Position numbers and translations under genes: made by a program
Shown here: piece by piece, positions 26,221 through 33,905 of the stretch
How the letters are laid out: each line of letters starts with the position of its first letter
How positions within the stretch are numbered: the stretch's first letter is position 1
Notes under the pieces: model-generated
The model's input: only the letters and a program-made list of their open reading frames with translations
What the model was told of the DNA's origin: nothing
The model's database searches: none
Assembly (NCBI GenBank): GCA_021736335.1
Contig: JAIPGC010000005.1
Coordinates: 1 to 44,108 of the forward strand
From: Acholeplasmataceae bacterium
GTDB lineage: Bacteria; Bacillota_I; Bacilli_A; Acholeplasmatales; Acholeplasmataceae
Length of the DNA: 44,108 bases
Reading direction: 5' to 3'

Positions 26221-26733
26221 ATGGGATTTTTTAAAAAAAGAAAAGCACGTAAACTTGCTGAACAACAAGCAAAAGCTGCTTTAGAACAAAAAAAAGCAGA
26301 AGAACTTCTTGTTAAGCAACAGAGTCAAACTGTTAAAGAGGAACCTGTCAAGCTAGAAGTAAAAGCAACTCCAAAAGTAGAGCAAAAAACAGTAGCGGTT
26401 AAACAAGAACCTATTGTCGAAAAAAAGGTTGAAGCACCAATAAAAAAGGCACCTGTAGTTGAGAAAAAGGTTGAAGCACCTGCTCAAGATGAAACTAAGA
26501 AAGAACCTAAGCCTGCAAAATATCATGTTTCTCAAAATAAGGATCCAAAAAGTGATAATCATCGAAATTGGCGTGTAAGAAAAGAAGGTTCAGAAAAAAC
26601 CATCAAGTTTTTCAGTACCCAAAAAGAAGCCATTGAATATGCTGAAAGCTTAGCTGTTACAGCTGGATCATCTGTTGTCATTCACAAATTGGATGGATCG
26701 ATTAGAAAACAATCATACACTAAAAAGGAATAG
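26221..26733 (+). CDS. DUF2188 domain protein with charged repeat region
   Basis: 170 residues. The N-terminal ~95 residues are a lysine/glutamate/alanine-rich, probably coiled or disordered region with VEKKVEAP copies in tandem. The C-terminal part (YHVSQNKDPKSDNHRNWRV, then a KEAIEYAESLA helix and KLDGSIRKQSY) matches DUF2188, a small domain of unknown function common in Gram-positive bacteria and Mollicutes. No membrane segment or signal is seen. GAAAGGGG supports the ATG. It is monocistronic and ends with a hairpin terminator. Confidence 0.78.
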   Translation: MGFFKKRKARKLAEQQAKAALEQKKAEELLVKQQSQTVKEEPVKLEVKATPKVEQKTVAVKQEPIVEKKVEAPIKKAPVVEKKVEAPAQDETKKEPKPAKYHVSQNKDPKSDNHRNWRVRKEGSEKTIKFFSTQKEAIEYAESLAVTAGSSVVIHKLDGSIRKQSYTKKE

Positions 26734-26760
26734 AGGTTAGCTTGCTAACTTCTTTTTTTT
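26733..26760 (+). terminator. Terminator after the DUF2188 gene
   Basis: GAGGTTAGC pairs with GCTAACTTC (one G-U) across TT and is followed by eight T. Confidence 0.85.
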
Positions 26761-26855
26761 GTATGATAAATACTTTAATTAGCAACTTAGGTCAAAATTT
26801 GTTGATTCAATCTATAAAAAAGGTTATGATAATAGACATAAGGATGGGAGAGAAT

Positions 26856-27296
26856 ATGAAAATAAAAATACAAAAACATCCTCAATATGGAGAAGCTTCA
26901 ATCGTTATCGATTGTGATGAAAACGATCAATCAATAACACACATTGTTGAACTTTTAGAGGAGAGTTCCATCGATTTTATCGGTAAGAAAGAGGATAAAA
27001 AATATGTCTTTCAAGCTAAAGATGTCTATTATATAGAGAGTATTGAAGATCAATGCTTTCTGTATACAAAAGATGATGTTTTTGATTGTAAATATCGATT
27101 ATATGAAGTTGAAAACAAGCATTCATCATTTATCCGTGTCAATAAAAATACTGTTGTCAACTATAAAAAAATCAAGGTGTTCAAATCAAGCATCAATGGG
27201 AGATTGGATGCGACATTAAATAATGGTGATCGTATTGAAATTTCTAGAACATATGTTGGTCCGCTGAAAAACTTATTAGGAGGTCAAGCTCAATGA
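26856..27296 (+). CDS. LytTR-type DNA-binding regulator without receiver domain
   Basis: 146 residues. The C-terminal ~100 residues match the LytTR DNA-binding domain: DVYYIESIEDQCFLYTK is the first strand pair, and FIRVNKNTVVNYKKI is the conserved R-x-N-K core followed by an SRTYV recognition region. No phosphoacceptor domain precedes it. Frame-opening Met codons further upstream lie over the previous terminator and are rejected; GGGAGAG supports this ATG. The next gene overlaps by four bases and encodes a small membrane protein, the layout of LytTR regulatory systems in streptococci, where the membrane protein restrains the regulator. Confidence 0.85.
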   Translation: MKIKIQKHPQYGEASIVIDCDENDQSITHIVELLEESSIDFIGKKEDKKYVFQAKDVYYIESIEDQCFLYTKDDVFDCKYRLYEVENKHSSFIRVNKNTVVNYKKIKVFKSSINGRLDATLNNGDRIEISRTYVGPLKNLLGGQAQ

Positions 27297-27712
27297 AAAA
27301 TTATTTAAAACTTTATGCTTACATTTACGCGATTACTAGTCTTGTAACATTTTTGCTTGCCTTAGGTATCATGCGTCTATATGATGTTACACTTCAAATC
27401 AAACCTTTTTTTTGGGGTAGCATAATCATCTCATTATTGCTTGCTTTATCTATCAAAGTTTTTAAGAAGACATGGGGTAATGGAGTTCTTAATGTCATTT
27501 TAGGTTATCTGATTATACTTCCTGCAATCTTCACATTGCGTTTGATGTATGGGACTGTGTTATTTAGAAGAACCTTCGCAATTTATCTGATTGGTTTGAT
27601 TTACGCTATCATTTATTCTTTAGTTATCTTAAATGCATCAATAAGAAATAGGAAAGAAGAAAGTAAGCTTAATCAATTACTCAAAGATCAAGAAGAAAAA
27701 CAAGAAGAGTAA
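27293..27712 (+). CDS. DUF3021-like membrane protein paired with LytTR regulator
   Basis: 139 residues with four hydrophobic segments (about 8-30, 38-55, 65-85, 95-115) and a charged, glutamate/lysine/glutamine tail. The pairing with a LytTR gene by an ATGA overlap and the four-helix layout fit DUF3021 proteins, which in known systems inhibit the partner regulator until a membrane signal is sensed. The sequence match is weaker than for the regulator, so the family name is tentative; the partnership is supported by coupling. A strong terminator follows, which suggests a self-contained two-gene unit. Confidence 0.65.
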   Translation: MKNYLKLYAYIYAITSLVTFLLALGIMRLYDVTLQIKPFFWGSIIISLLLALSIKVFKKTWGNGVLNVILGYLIILPAIFTLRLMYGTVLFRRTFAIYLIGLIYAIIYSLVILNASIRNRKEESKLNQLLKDQEEKQEE

Positions 27713-27736
27713 TGCATGAATACAAATGAGATTAGC

Positions 27737-27772
27737 AAGACAAAAGCTCAAAAAAGTTTTTGTCTTTTTTTT
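27737..27772 (+). terminator. Terminator after the LytTR operon
   Basis: AAGACAAAA pairs with TTTTTGTCTT around a loop of about eleven bases and continues into a long T tract. Confidence 0.8.
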
Positions 27773-27877
27773 ATTTTGATTAAATAAAGCTGGATCAGAT
27801 TTATTTCATATGTTTGTATTTATATTCTATTATCCTGTGTTAAAATAAAAAGGTATACAATATATAGAGGTGCATCT

Positions 27878-28885
27878 ATGGGAAGTACGTTTGTCTTTGC
27901 ATTTAATGCAATCATGCCAATTATTTTAATTGTCTTACTTGGTTACAGCTTAAGAAGAATCAAGTTTATTGATTTGCCATTTGTGAATTTACTAAATAAA
28001 TTTGTTTTTAGAATAGGATTACCTATTTTACTTTTTTATAATGTTTACTCGATTAATAGCTTAAAGGATATCGACTGGGCTGTTGTATTATTTGCAGTTG
28101 TTGCTATTTTAGCTATATTTACTGTGGGTTTAATCTTTGTAAGCATTGCCATTAAGGATCCCAAACAAAAAGGTGTGATATTACAAAGTATATTCCGATC
28201 CAATTTTGCTTTGGTAGGTATACCACTTGCTCAAACACTTGGGGGAACTGAAGCATTAGCTATTGTATCAATTATTTCAGCTTTTACGATTCCACTACTC
28301 AATGTTTTAGCTGTCGTCTCATTGACTATGTTTCAAAGAAATGAATTTGGTGAGCGAATTAGTGTGACCAAAATATTAAAAATGATCGCATCTAATCCAT
28401 TAATACTAGCCGTATTACTTGGTTTAATTGTTCTAGTTATCAGATCATTCATACCTACTGTCAATGGGGAACTTGTTTTTTCACTAAAAAACAACTTAAC
28501 TTTTAGTTATACTTTCATAAAAATTATGAGCCAAATAGCTTCACCTTTAGCATTGATTGCTTTAGGTGGTCAATTTGAGTTTTCTGTAGTTAAGAAATTA
28601 GCAAAACAAATCATCATTGGCGTTACTTGGAGAATCCTTATTGTTCCAGCATCAGTCCTAACAGTTGCTTATATGCTCGCACCTCGTATTCCAGGCATTT
28701 CTGAATCATATCCTGCATTGATTGCATTATTTGCAACACCTGTTGCAGTTTCAAGTGCGATTATGACTCATGAAATGGGTGGTGACAATCAGCTGGCCGG
28801 ACAACTTGTCGTATGGTCTACAATTTGTTCAATCGTAACAATTTTCTTTACGATTGTAGTCATGAGATATATTGGAGCATTCTAG
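27878..28885 (+). CDS. AEC family transporter (auxin efflux carrier type)
   Basis: 335 residues, about ten membrane segments arranged as two inverted halves. Family features are the N-terminal NAIMPIILIVLLGY segment, SNFALVGIPLA near residue 110, and the MSQIASPLALIALGG and ATPVAVSSAIMTHEMGG segments in the second half. Bacterial members export or import small carboxylates such as malate. The substrate here is unknown; export of a fermentation acid would fit the metabolism but is inference. It is monocistronic, with a two-tier hairpin terminator shared with clpB. Confidence 0.9.
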   Translation: MGSTFVFAFNAIMPIILIVLLGYSLRRIKFIDLPFVNLLNKFVFRIGLPILLFYNVYSINSLKDIDWAVVLFAVVAILAIFTVGLIFVSIAIKDPKQKGVILQSIFRSNFALVGIPLAQTLGGTEALAIVSIISAFTIPLLNVLAVVSLTMFQRNEFGERISVTKILKMIASNPLILAVLLGLIVLVIRSFIPTVNGELVFSLKNNLTFSYTFIKIMSQIASPLALIALGGQFEFSVVKKLAKQIIIGVTWRILIVPASVLTVAYMLAPRIPGISESYPALIALFATPVAVSSAIMTHEMGGDNQLAGQLVVWSTICSIVTIFFTIVVMRYIGAF

Positions 28886-28893
28886 AAGAAAAT

Positions 28894-28928
28894 AAATCCT
28901 AAAGACAATTTGTCTATAGGATTTTTTT
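28894..28928. terminator. Bidirectional terminator between AEC and clpB
   Basis: AAATCCTA pairs with TAGGATTT outside an inner AGACAA/TTGTCT stem, giving a nearly perfect long hairpin flanked by A and T tracts. Confidence 0.85.
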
Positions 28929-28929
28929 A

Positions 28930-31059
28930 TTATTTAATCAGTTTAACTTTAAGTTCATTTTCTTCAACAATCATTTGATATGATTTGTGTGGCTCCATTG
29001 TGCCATCTATAATCTTCATAGCAACTAAAGTCTCGATATGTCTTTGGATATATCTTTTTAATGGTCTTGCTCCATATTCATCATTGAAACCATTCTTAAT
29101 CACATATTTTGTAATATCTTGGCCAAACTCGATATATAGATTTTTTTCTTCTAATCGATGTTGTAAATCACTCAACATCTTTTTAGCAATTTCCATTTGA
29201 ATATTCAAACTTAAAGCATTGAAAATGATGATTTCATCAATTCGATTAATAAATTCTGGTTTAAATCTCGTTTTGACTAACTTCATAACTTCGTTTTGAG
29301 CATTGGTATCATAACTTAAAAGATATTCGCTACCAATATTTGAAGTCATGATAATAATAGTGTTCTTAAAATCTACAGTTCTTCCTTGGTTATCAGTTAA
29401 TCTGCCGTCTTCCATCACTTGAAGAAGCACATTGAAAACTTCAGGGTGTGCTTTTTCAACTTCATCAAATAAGACAATGGAATATGGTTTTCTTCTAACA
29501 GCCTCTGTTAATTGCCCACCTTCATCATAGCCTACATATCCAGGAGGAGAACCAATCAATCTTGATACGCTATGTGATTCCATATACTCACTCATGTCAA
29601 TTCTAACAATTTGATGTTCACTATCAAATAATGCTTCGGCTAATGCTCTAGCCACTTCAGTCTTGCCGACACCAGTTGGTCCAAGAAACAAGAAAGAACC
29701 AATGGGTCTATTCTCATCTTTAATTCCCGCACGCTGACGAATAATAGCATCACTAATGAGTTTTAATGCATGATCTTGTCCTATGACTCTGTTTTTTAGT
29801 GTTTTTTCAAGGTGTAAGAGCTTTTCTTTATCTCCTGACATCAATTTAGAGATTGGAATTTGTGTCCACTTAGAAACGATTTCTGCAATACTTTCCTCAG
29901 ATACTACCTCAGTCAGTAATTTCTCTCCATTTTGCATATCAATGGTTAACTTATTGATTTCAGCTTCCAATGTAGGAATCTTACTATATTGAAGCTCAGC
30001 GGCCTTTTGATAATTGCTGTTATTGAAAGCAGTTTGTAGATCCAATCTTAATTGCTCAAGACTATTTTTTTTACTCTTAATTAAATTGATTTGTGATTTT
30101 TCTGACTCCCATTGTGTACGCAATGTTTTTTCTGTTTTCTTCAATTCTTCAATTTCTGATTTTATCTTAAGCAATCTTTCTTTGGATATCGGATCCGTTT
30201 CCTTATCCAAAGCAGTTTTTTCTATTTCTAATTGCATGAGTCTTCTAAGAACTGAATCCAGTTCAGCAGGCATTGAATCGATTTCAATTCTAATTGATGC
30301 ACATGCTTCATCGATTAGATCAATCGCCTTATCTGGTAAAAATCGGTCTGATATATAACGATTTGAAAGTGTGGCAGCAGCTATAATTGCTGGGTCAGAA
30401 ATATGGACTCCATGATGAGCTTCAAATCTAGATTTGAGACCTCTTAAGATACTGATTGTATCAGTAACAGTCGGTTCTTCAATTAAGACCTTTTGGAAAC
30501 GACGCTCAAGAGCACTATCTTTTTCAATATATTTTCGGTATTCATTAAGTGTCGTTGCACCAACACAATGAAGTTCTCCTCTAGCGAGCATTGGTTTAAG
30601 CATATTTGAAGCATCCATAGCTCCATCTGCTCTACCAGCACCTATAATATTATGTAGTTCATCAATAAAAAGAATGATTTCACCATTAGATTCTTTGATC
30701 TTATTTAATACAGCTTTAAGTCTTTCTTCAAATTCTCCTCTAAATTTCGCACCAGCAACCATTGAAGCTAGGTCTAGCTCATAGATGATTTTATTTTGAA
30801 GACCTAAGGGAACATCTTTATCAACAATTCGACGAGCTAATCCTTCAACAATTGCAGTTTTACCAACTCCAGGTTCACCAATCAGAACTGGATTGTTTTT
30901 TGTTTTTCTTGATAGAATTTTAATGACTCTACGAATTTCATCTTCCCTACCAATGACGGGATCAATCTTACCTTCTTTTACAGCTTCAACAATATTTCTT
31001 CCAAATTTGTCTAGTATTTTAGGATCTTTGTTATAGTCTTCCATTTGTGTAAAATTCAT
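28930..31059 (-). CDS. clpB: ClpB disaggregase lacking the N-terminal domain
   Basis: About 709 residues. ClpB hexamers thread aggregated proteins with DnaK help. The first AAA+ module has GEPGVGKT at about 61-68, then the middle coiled-coil domain (about 300-420), and the second AAA+ module with GPTGVGKT and a C-terminal domain starting near [11 protein letters not shown]. The usual ~150-residue Clp_N repeat domain is absent, as in mycoplasma ClpB. The start at ATG 31059 is preferred over the upstream GTG because AAAGGAG lies eight bases ahead. A strong promoter and a CIRCE-like palindrome precede it. It is monocistronic. Confidence 0.95.
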   Translation of the reverse strand: MNFTQMEDYNKDPKILDKFGRNIVEAVKEGKIDPVIGREDEIRRVIKILSRKTKNNPVLIGEPGVGKTAIVEGLARRIVDKDVPLGLQNKIIYELDLASMVAGAKFRGEFEERLKAVLNKIKESNGEIILFIDELHNIIGAGRADGAMDASNMLKPMLARGELHCVGATTLNEYRKYIEKDSALERRFQKVLIEEPTVTDTISILRGLKSRFEAHHGVHISDPAIIAAATLSNRYISDRFLPDKAIDLIDEACASIRIEIDSMPAELDSVLRRLMQLEIEKTALDKETDPISKERLLKIKSEIEELKKTEKTLRTQWESEKSQINLIKSKKNSLEQLRLDLQTAFNNSNYQKAAELQYSKIPTLEAEINKLTIDMQNGEKLLTEVVSEESIAEIVSKWTQIPISKLMSGDKEKLLHLEKTLKNRVIGQDHALKLISDAIIRQRAGIKDENRPIGSFLFLGPTGVGKTEVARALAEALFDSEHQIVRIDMSEYMESHSVSRLIGSPPGYVGYDEGGQLTEAVRRKPYSIVLFDEVEKAHPEVFNVLLQVMEDGRLTDNQGRTVDFKNTIIIMTSNIGSEYLLSYDTNAQNEVMKLVKTRFKPEFINRIDEIIIFNALSLNIQMEIAKKMLSDLQHRLEEKNLYIEFGQDITKYVIKNGFNDEYGARPLKRYIQRHIETLVAMKIIDGTMEPHKSYQMIVEENELKVKLIK

Positions 31060-31072
31060 ATACAACACTCCT

Positions 31073-31099
31073 TTGGCAGTCTAATCACTCAATTGCCAA
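31073..31099 (-). promoter_or_regulatory. CIRCE-like palindrome upstream of clpB
   Basis: TTGGCA ... TGCCAA arms in a 27-base 9-9-9 layout (TTGGCAATT, nine bases, GACTGCCAA on the minus strand) lie between the promoter and the ribosome site. The canonical HrcA operator is TTAGCACTC-N9-GAGTGCTAA; this matches 6 of 9 and 7 of 9 arm bases. It is probably a diverged HrcA site, but not perfect. Confidence 0.6.
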
Positions 31100-31103
31100 T
31101 TTA

Positions 31104-31132
31104 ATTATAAAACAACTTACAAAGTGTGTCAA
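31104..31132 (-). promoter_or_regulatory. Promoter of clpB
   Basis: On the minus strand TTGACA (31127-31132) and TATAAT (31104-31109) are both perfect and exactly 17 bases apart, immediately upstream of the CIRCE-like palindrome. Confidence 0.88.
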
Positions 31133-31204
31133 CAAATAGGTGTCTATTTCACATAATTTGAGCAAATTTATGGTACAATAGACAATAATAAGGGATGTGT
31201 ATTT

Positions 31205-31831
31205 ATGATAAAAATTCTTTTTGTGTGCTATGCAAATCAATCAAGATCGCCATTAGCAAAAGGATTATTTAAGAAATTAATCAATGATGCAGGGGTAGAG
31301 GATTCTTTTTTGGTTGAATCTAGAGGTATTTGGGTAGAAAAAAAGAATTCTGAAACAGATCCAGAAATCATCAAAAGACTTAAATTTCTCAATGCACCAT
31401 ATGATGGTATGGTTGCTCAAAAAATAAAACAACAAGATTATCGTGATTTTGATTTTATTATTTGTATGGATGAGAAAAATGAATCCTATCTAAAAAAACA
31501 TGCAGGTATCTATAGAGATAAAGTCTATCTCGTCAGAGATATCAAACAAGAAACAAAAAGACAAAATATTTTAGATCCATTTGAGACACTTGAATATGAT
31601 GACATGACGCAAATGTTATATGAATCACTGGTTGAGTGGTTAGAAATGTTTAAGATTTCGAAATTAAGCAAAGCTATTGATGTTGAGGATTATAGAATAA
31701 GCAATAAACCTGTTTTTTTGTTCAATCCCAATTGGTACATATGGAATCCTGAGATTCAAAGATACGAATTGACAAAATCAGCATCCAATGAAGCAATTTC
31801 CAGTCATAAAGCTTTTTATGAAGAAGAATAA
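31205..31831 (+). CDS. Low-molecular-weight protein tyrosine phosphatase-like protein
   Basis: 208 residues. The LMW-PTP loop is visible at the N-terminus as VCYANQSRSP: catalytic Cys8 and the phosphate-binding Arg are present, but the second cysteine of the canonical CxGNxCRS loop is replaced by serine and the glycine by alanine. The general acid is in ILDPFE. A C-terminal extension of about 55 residues (EDYRISNKPVFLFNPNWYIW onward) is unlike ordinary ~155-residue phosphatases. Arsenate reductases of this fold need further cysteines that are missing. Its ribosome site AAGGGATG is complementary to the loop of the small RNA at 43228. Confidence 0.75.
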   Translation: MIKILFVCYANQSRSPLAKGLFKKLINDAGVEDSFLVESRGIWVEKKNSETDPEIIKRLKFLNAPYDGMVAQKIKQQDYRDFDFIICMDEKNESYLKKHAGIYRDKVYLVRDIKQETKRQNILDPFETLEYDDMTQMLYESLVEWLEMFKISKLSKAIDVEDYRISNKPVFLFNPNWYIWNPEIQRYELTKSASNEAISSHKAFYEEE

Positions 31832-31861
31832 AAATAAAATAGGATTACATTGGATTTATTA

Positions 31862-31891
31862 TTGACATTTAGATAGATAAAACGTTATAAT
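31862..31891 (+). promoter_or_regulatory. Promoter of tRNA-Cys
   Basis: TTGACA (31862-31867) and TATAAT (31886-31891) are 18 bases apart, 16 bases ahead of the tRNA. Confidence 0.8.
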
Positions 31892-31907
31892 GATATAGCA
31901 TATTTAT

Positions 31908-31981
31908 GGCCTCATAGCCAAGTGGTAAGGCAAGGCACTGCAACTGCCTGACCATCGGTTCAAATCCGTTTGAGGCCTCCA
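31908..31981 (+). tRNA. tRNA-Cys (GCA)
   Basis: Acceptor GGCCTCA pairs with TGAGGCC, the anticodon stem AGGCA/TGCCT encloses CTGCAAC with GCA, the T-loop is GTTCAAATC, and CCA is encoded. It is a single gene with its own promoter and terminator. Confidence 0.96.
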
Positions 31982-31992
31982 TAAAGCAATGC

Positions 31993-32023
31993 AACATCCA
32001 ATATTTTATATTGGGTGTTTTCT
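31993..32023 (+). terminator. Terminator of tRNA-Cys
   Basis: AACATCCAATAT pairs with ATATTGGGTGTT (one G-U) across TTT and is followed by a broken T tract. Confidence 0.8.
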
Positions 32024-32147
32024 TTTGATTATTTTCAAATAAGATGAATAAAGTGATAAAAAGAATGTGATTTCATTATATGGGCATTTTGCGATATAAT
32101 AGAAGTATGAATTCAGTTACGATAAAATACAAAATAGGAGTATAAAA

Positions 32148-33056
32148 ATGGAAAAAACAGAATACAAAATAGCATTAATGATAGATTCTGAGAATGTATC
32201 ATATAAATACATCAAATCAGTTATGAATGAAATAGCAAAATATGGGAAGATCGTTATAGCAAGATTTTACGGGGATATCTATAACCTTTCAAAAGATTGG
32301 CATAAAACCGCACAGGATTATGCTATAAAACCAGTGCACCAATATAATGTTGCTATTGGTAAAAATGCAGCAGATATGGCAATGGCACTTGATGCTCAAG
32401 AAATGATGTATCAAGAAAAGGTCAATGCATTCTTTTTAGTAACAAGCGATAGTGACTTCACACCGCTTGCTATGAAATTGAAAGAAGGGGGCATGCATGT
32501 CATTGGTGTTGGTAATGAAAAGAAAGTTACATCAGCATTTAAGTCTGCATGCAACGAATTTAAATATTTCGAATATTTGGATGATGAAGATGAGGATTCT
32601 AATGGCACAATAGAAACATCAGTAGCAGAAAGCCAGGAGATTGGTGGAATTATTAAGAGCATTATCATTGAGAATGGTGTAGATAATAAAATACAATTAA
32701 GTAGACTAGGTGATATTTTAGTGAATCGCTTTTCTGATTTTGATTCTAGAAAGTATGGTGCTAAAAGCTTATCAAGTTTGGTTAATACCATCAGTGGATT
32801 ATCAATATCCTTAGATAAGACAACAACATATGTCACATTGAATTCAAAGCTTTCTATGAATGATATTACCAAATCAATTGTCTCAATCATATCAAAAAAT
32901 AAGAGTAAGGAAATGATTTTGACAAAGATTAAACAAGAATTGGAAAAAATGTATCCTGAGTTTAATTATCAAGAATTGGGATTCACACGCTTTAGTAAAC
33001 TTGTAGGCAGTATCAGTACGATTACTGTAAAGAATAACGCAGCTAAGCTCAAATAA
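32148..33056 (+). CDS. NYN-domain putative RNase with two LOTUS domains
   Basis: 302 residues, soluble. Residues ~5-145 form a NYN/LabA-type PIN-fold nuclease domain: the acidic centre is MIDSEN (Asp13), the ADMAMALDA helix and VTSDSDFTPLA. A LOTUS/OST-HTH domain (about 170-225, KIQLSRLGDILVNRF onward) and a second LOTUS-like segment near the C-terminus (ILTKIKQELEKMYPEF onward) follow; this domain binds RNA or DNA G-quadruplexes in other proteins. The combination suggests an RNA-targeting nuclease. The Smr-domain gene starts two bases after its stop, so the two are probably cotranscribed and coupled. Target RNA is unknown. Confidence 0.85.
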   Translation: MEKTEYKIALMIDSENVSYKYIKSVMNEIAKYGKIVIARFYGDIYNLSKDWHKTAQDYAIKPVHQYNVAIGKNAADMAMALDAQEMMYQEKVNAFFLVTSDSDFTPLAMKLKEGGMHVIGVGNEKKVTSAFKSACNEFKYFEYLDDEDEDSNGTIETSVAESQEIGGIIKSIIIENGVDNKIQLSRLGDILVNRFSDFDSRKYGAKSLSSLVNTISGLSISLDKTTTYVTLNSKLSMNDITKSIVSIISKNKSKEMILTKIKQELEKMYPEFNYQELGFTRFSKLVGSISTITVKNNAAKLK

Positions 33057-33058
33057 GC

Positions 33059-33394
33059 ATGAAAACATTTGATATCAAAAGTGATATGCCAACGACAGCA
33101 GAGGCAGGGGTTAGACTTGCAAATATCATAAGAACATGTAACGGCAAAGATAAAGTAATCAAAATCGTTCATGGATATGGCTCTACAGGTGTTGGTGGAT
33201 CAATTAAACAGACTGTTCACTCTTCATTAAGAAAAAGAGTTAGAAGTGGTGAGATTAAAGCATATATACCTGGTGAAGCATTCAGTCATCCTATGGGATT
33301 TGACGAAATTATCCAAACATATGCCTCATTACTTAAATCGGATTCTGATTATCGCAAGATGAATGATGGGATAACATTTGTCATTTTGAAATAA
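33059..33394 (+). CDS. Stand-alone Smr-domain protein
   Basis: 111 residues covering one Smr (small MutS-related) domain: a leading DIKSDMPTTAEAG strand and helix, IVHGYGSTGVGG carrying the HGxG core, and a later GEAFSHPMGF loop. Smr domains nick RNA or DNA; in bacteria the MutS2 Smr domain and stand-alone forms act on ribosome-associated RNA. The usual LDLH start is replaced by FDIK. It begins two bases after the NYN-LOTUS stop and its ribosome site lies inside that gene, so both would be made together as an RNA-processing pair. Confidence 0.8.
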   Translation: MKTFDIKSDMPTTAEAGVRLANIIRTCNGKDKVIKIVHGYGSTGVGGSIKQTVHSSLRKRVRSGEIKAYIPGEAFSHPMGFDEIIQTYASLLKSDSDYRKMNDGITFVILK

Positions 33395-33414
33395 AAATAA
33401 GGAGTTTTTAAAAG

Positions 33415-33870
33415 ATGAAGAAAACATTGGCATATAAATCAGTATCAGAAATTATTGCTACAATCATAATTATTATCTTATCCATAGCTGCAGCAATTTT
33501 GATACTCACACATTATAAATTCATTTTTAATAACATTGCAGAAGCCTTTCAGGTGATATTGATTGTTGTACTCATTATATTGTTGGTTTCAATCATTCAG
33601 CTTATTGTTTTAATTCTAAATCCAAAGATTATGCTTGAGTATGATGATGAAATACTTTATTATTACTATAGAAACAAGAAGAAGACAATCGAAATTCCAT
33701 TTAAGGACATTCAAAATCTTTATGCAAAGACAAGTATATGGACTAAACCTTTTGTCGTTTACACTGCAATTGTCATTATGACTGAAAAAAAGGTTTATTA
33801 TTTACGACACCTTGAGAAAATGAATGAAGCAAAAGATGTCATACAGCATATCGCTTATCATGAAAATTAA
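33415..33870 (+). CDS. Membrane protein with bacterial PH-like domain
   Basis: 151 residues. Two hydrophobic helices (about 10-30 and 42-68) precede a beta-rich region (LEYDDEILYYYYRNKK, then FKDIQNLYAK and a VYYLRHLEK strand) that resembles the bacterial PH (bPH) domains found in small membrane proteins. No enzyme motif is seen. AAGGAG lies ahead of the ATG, and the gap to the Smr gene is 20 bases, so it may be the third gene of the NYN/Smr operon. Its function is unknown. Confidence 0.65.
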   Translation: MKKTLAYKSVSEIIATIIIIILSIAAAILILTHYKFIFNNIAEAFQVILIVVLIILLVSIIQLIVLILNPKIMLEYDDEILYYYYRNKKKTIEIPFKDIQNLYAKTSIWTKPFVVYTAIVIMTEKKVYYLRHLEKMNEAKDVIQHIAYHEN

Positions 33871-33874
33871 AAAC

Positions 33875-33905
33875 AAAACAGTGGAATGATTCCACTGTTT
33901 TTTTT
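33875..33905. terminator. Bidirectional terminator between operon and Ca2+-ATPase
   Basis: AAACAGTGGAA pairs perfectly with TTCCACTGTTT around TGA, flanked by A-rich and T-rich tracts in both orientations. Confidence 0.88.

Noticed and set aside
26281-26520. CRISPR-like or tandem DNA repeat
   Set aside because: The repetition is at the protein level (VEKKVEAP) with only two close copies and no spacers.
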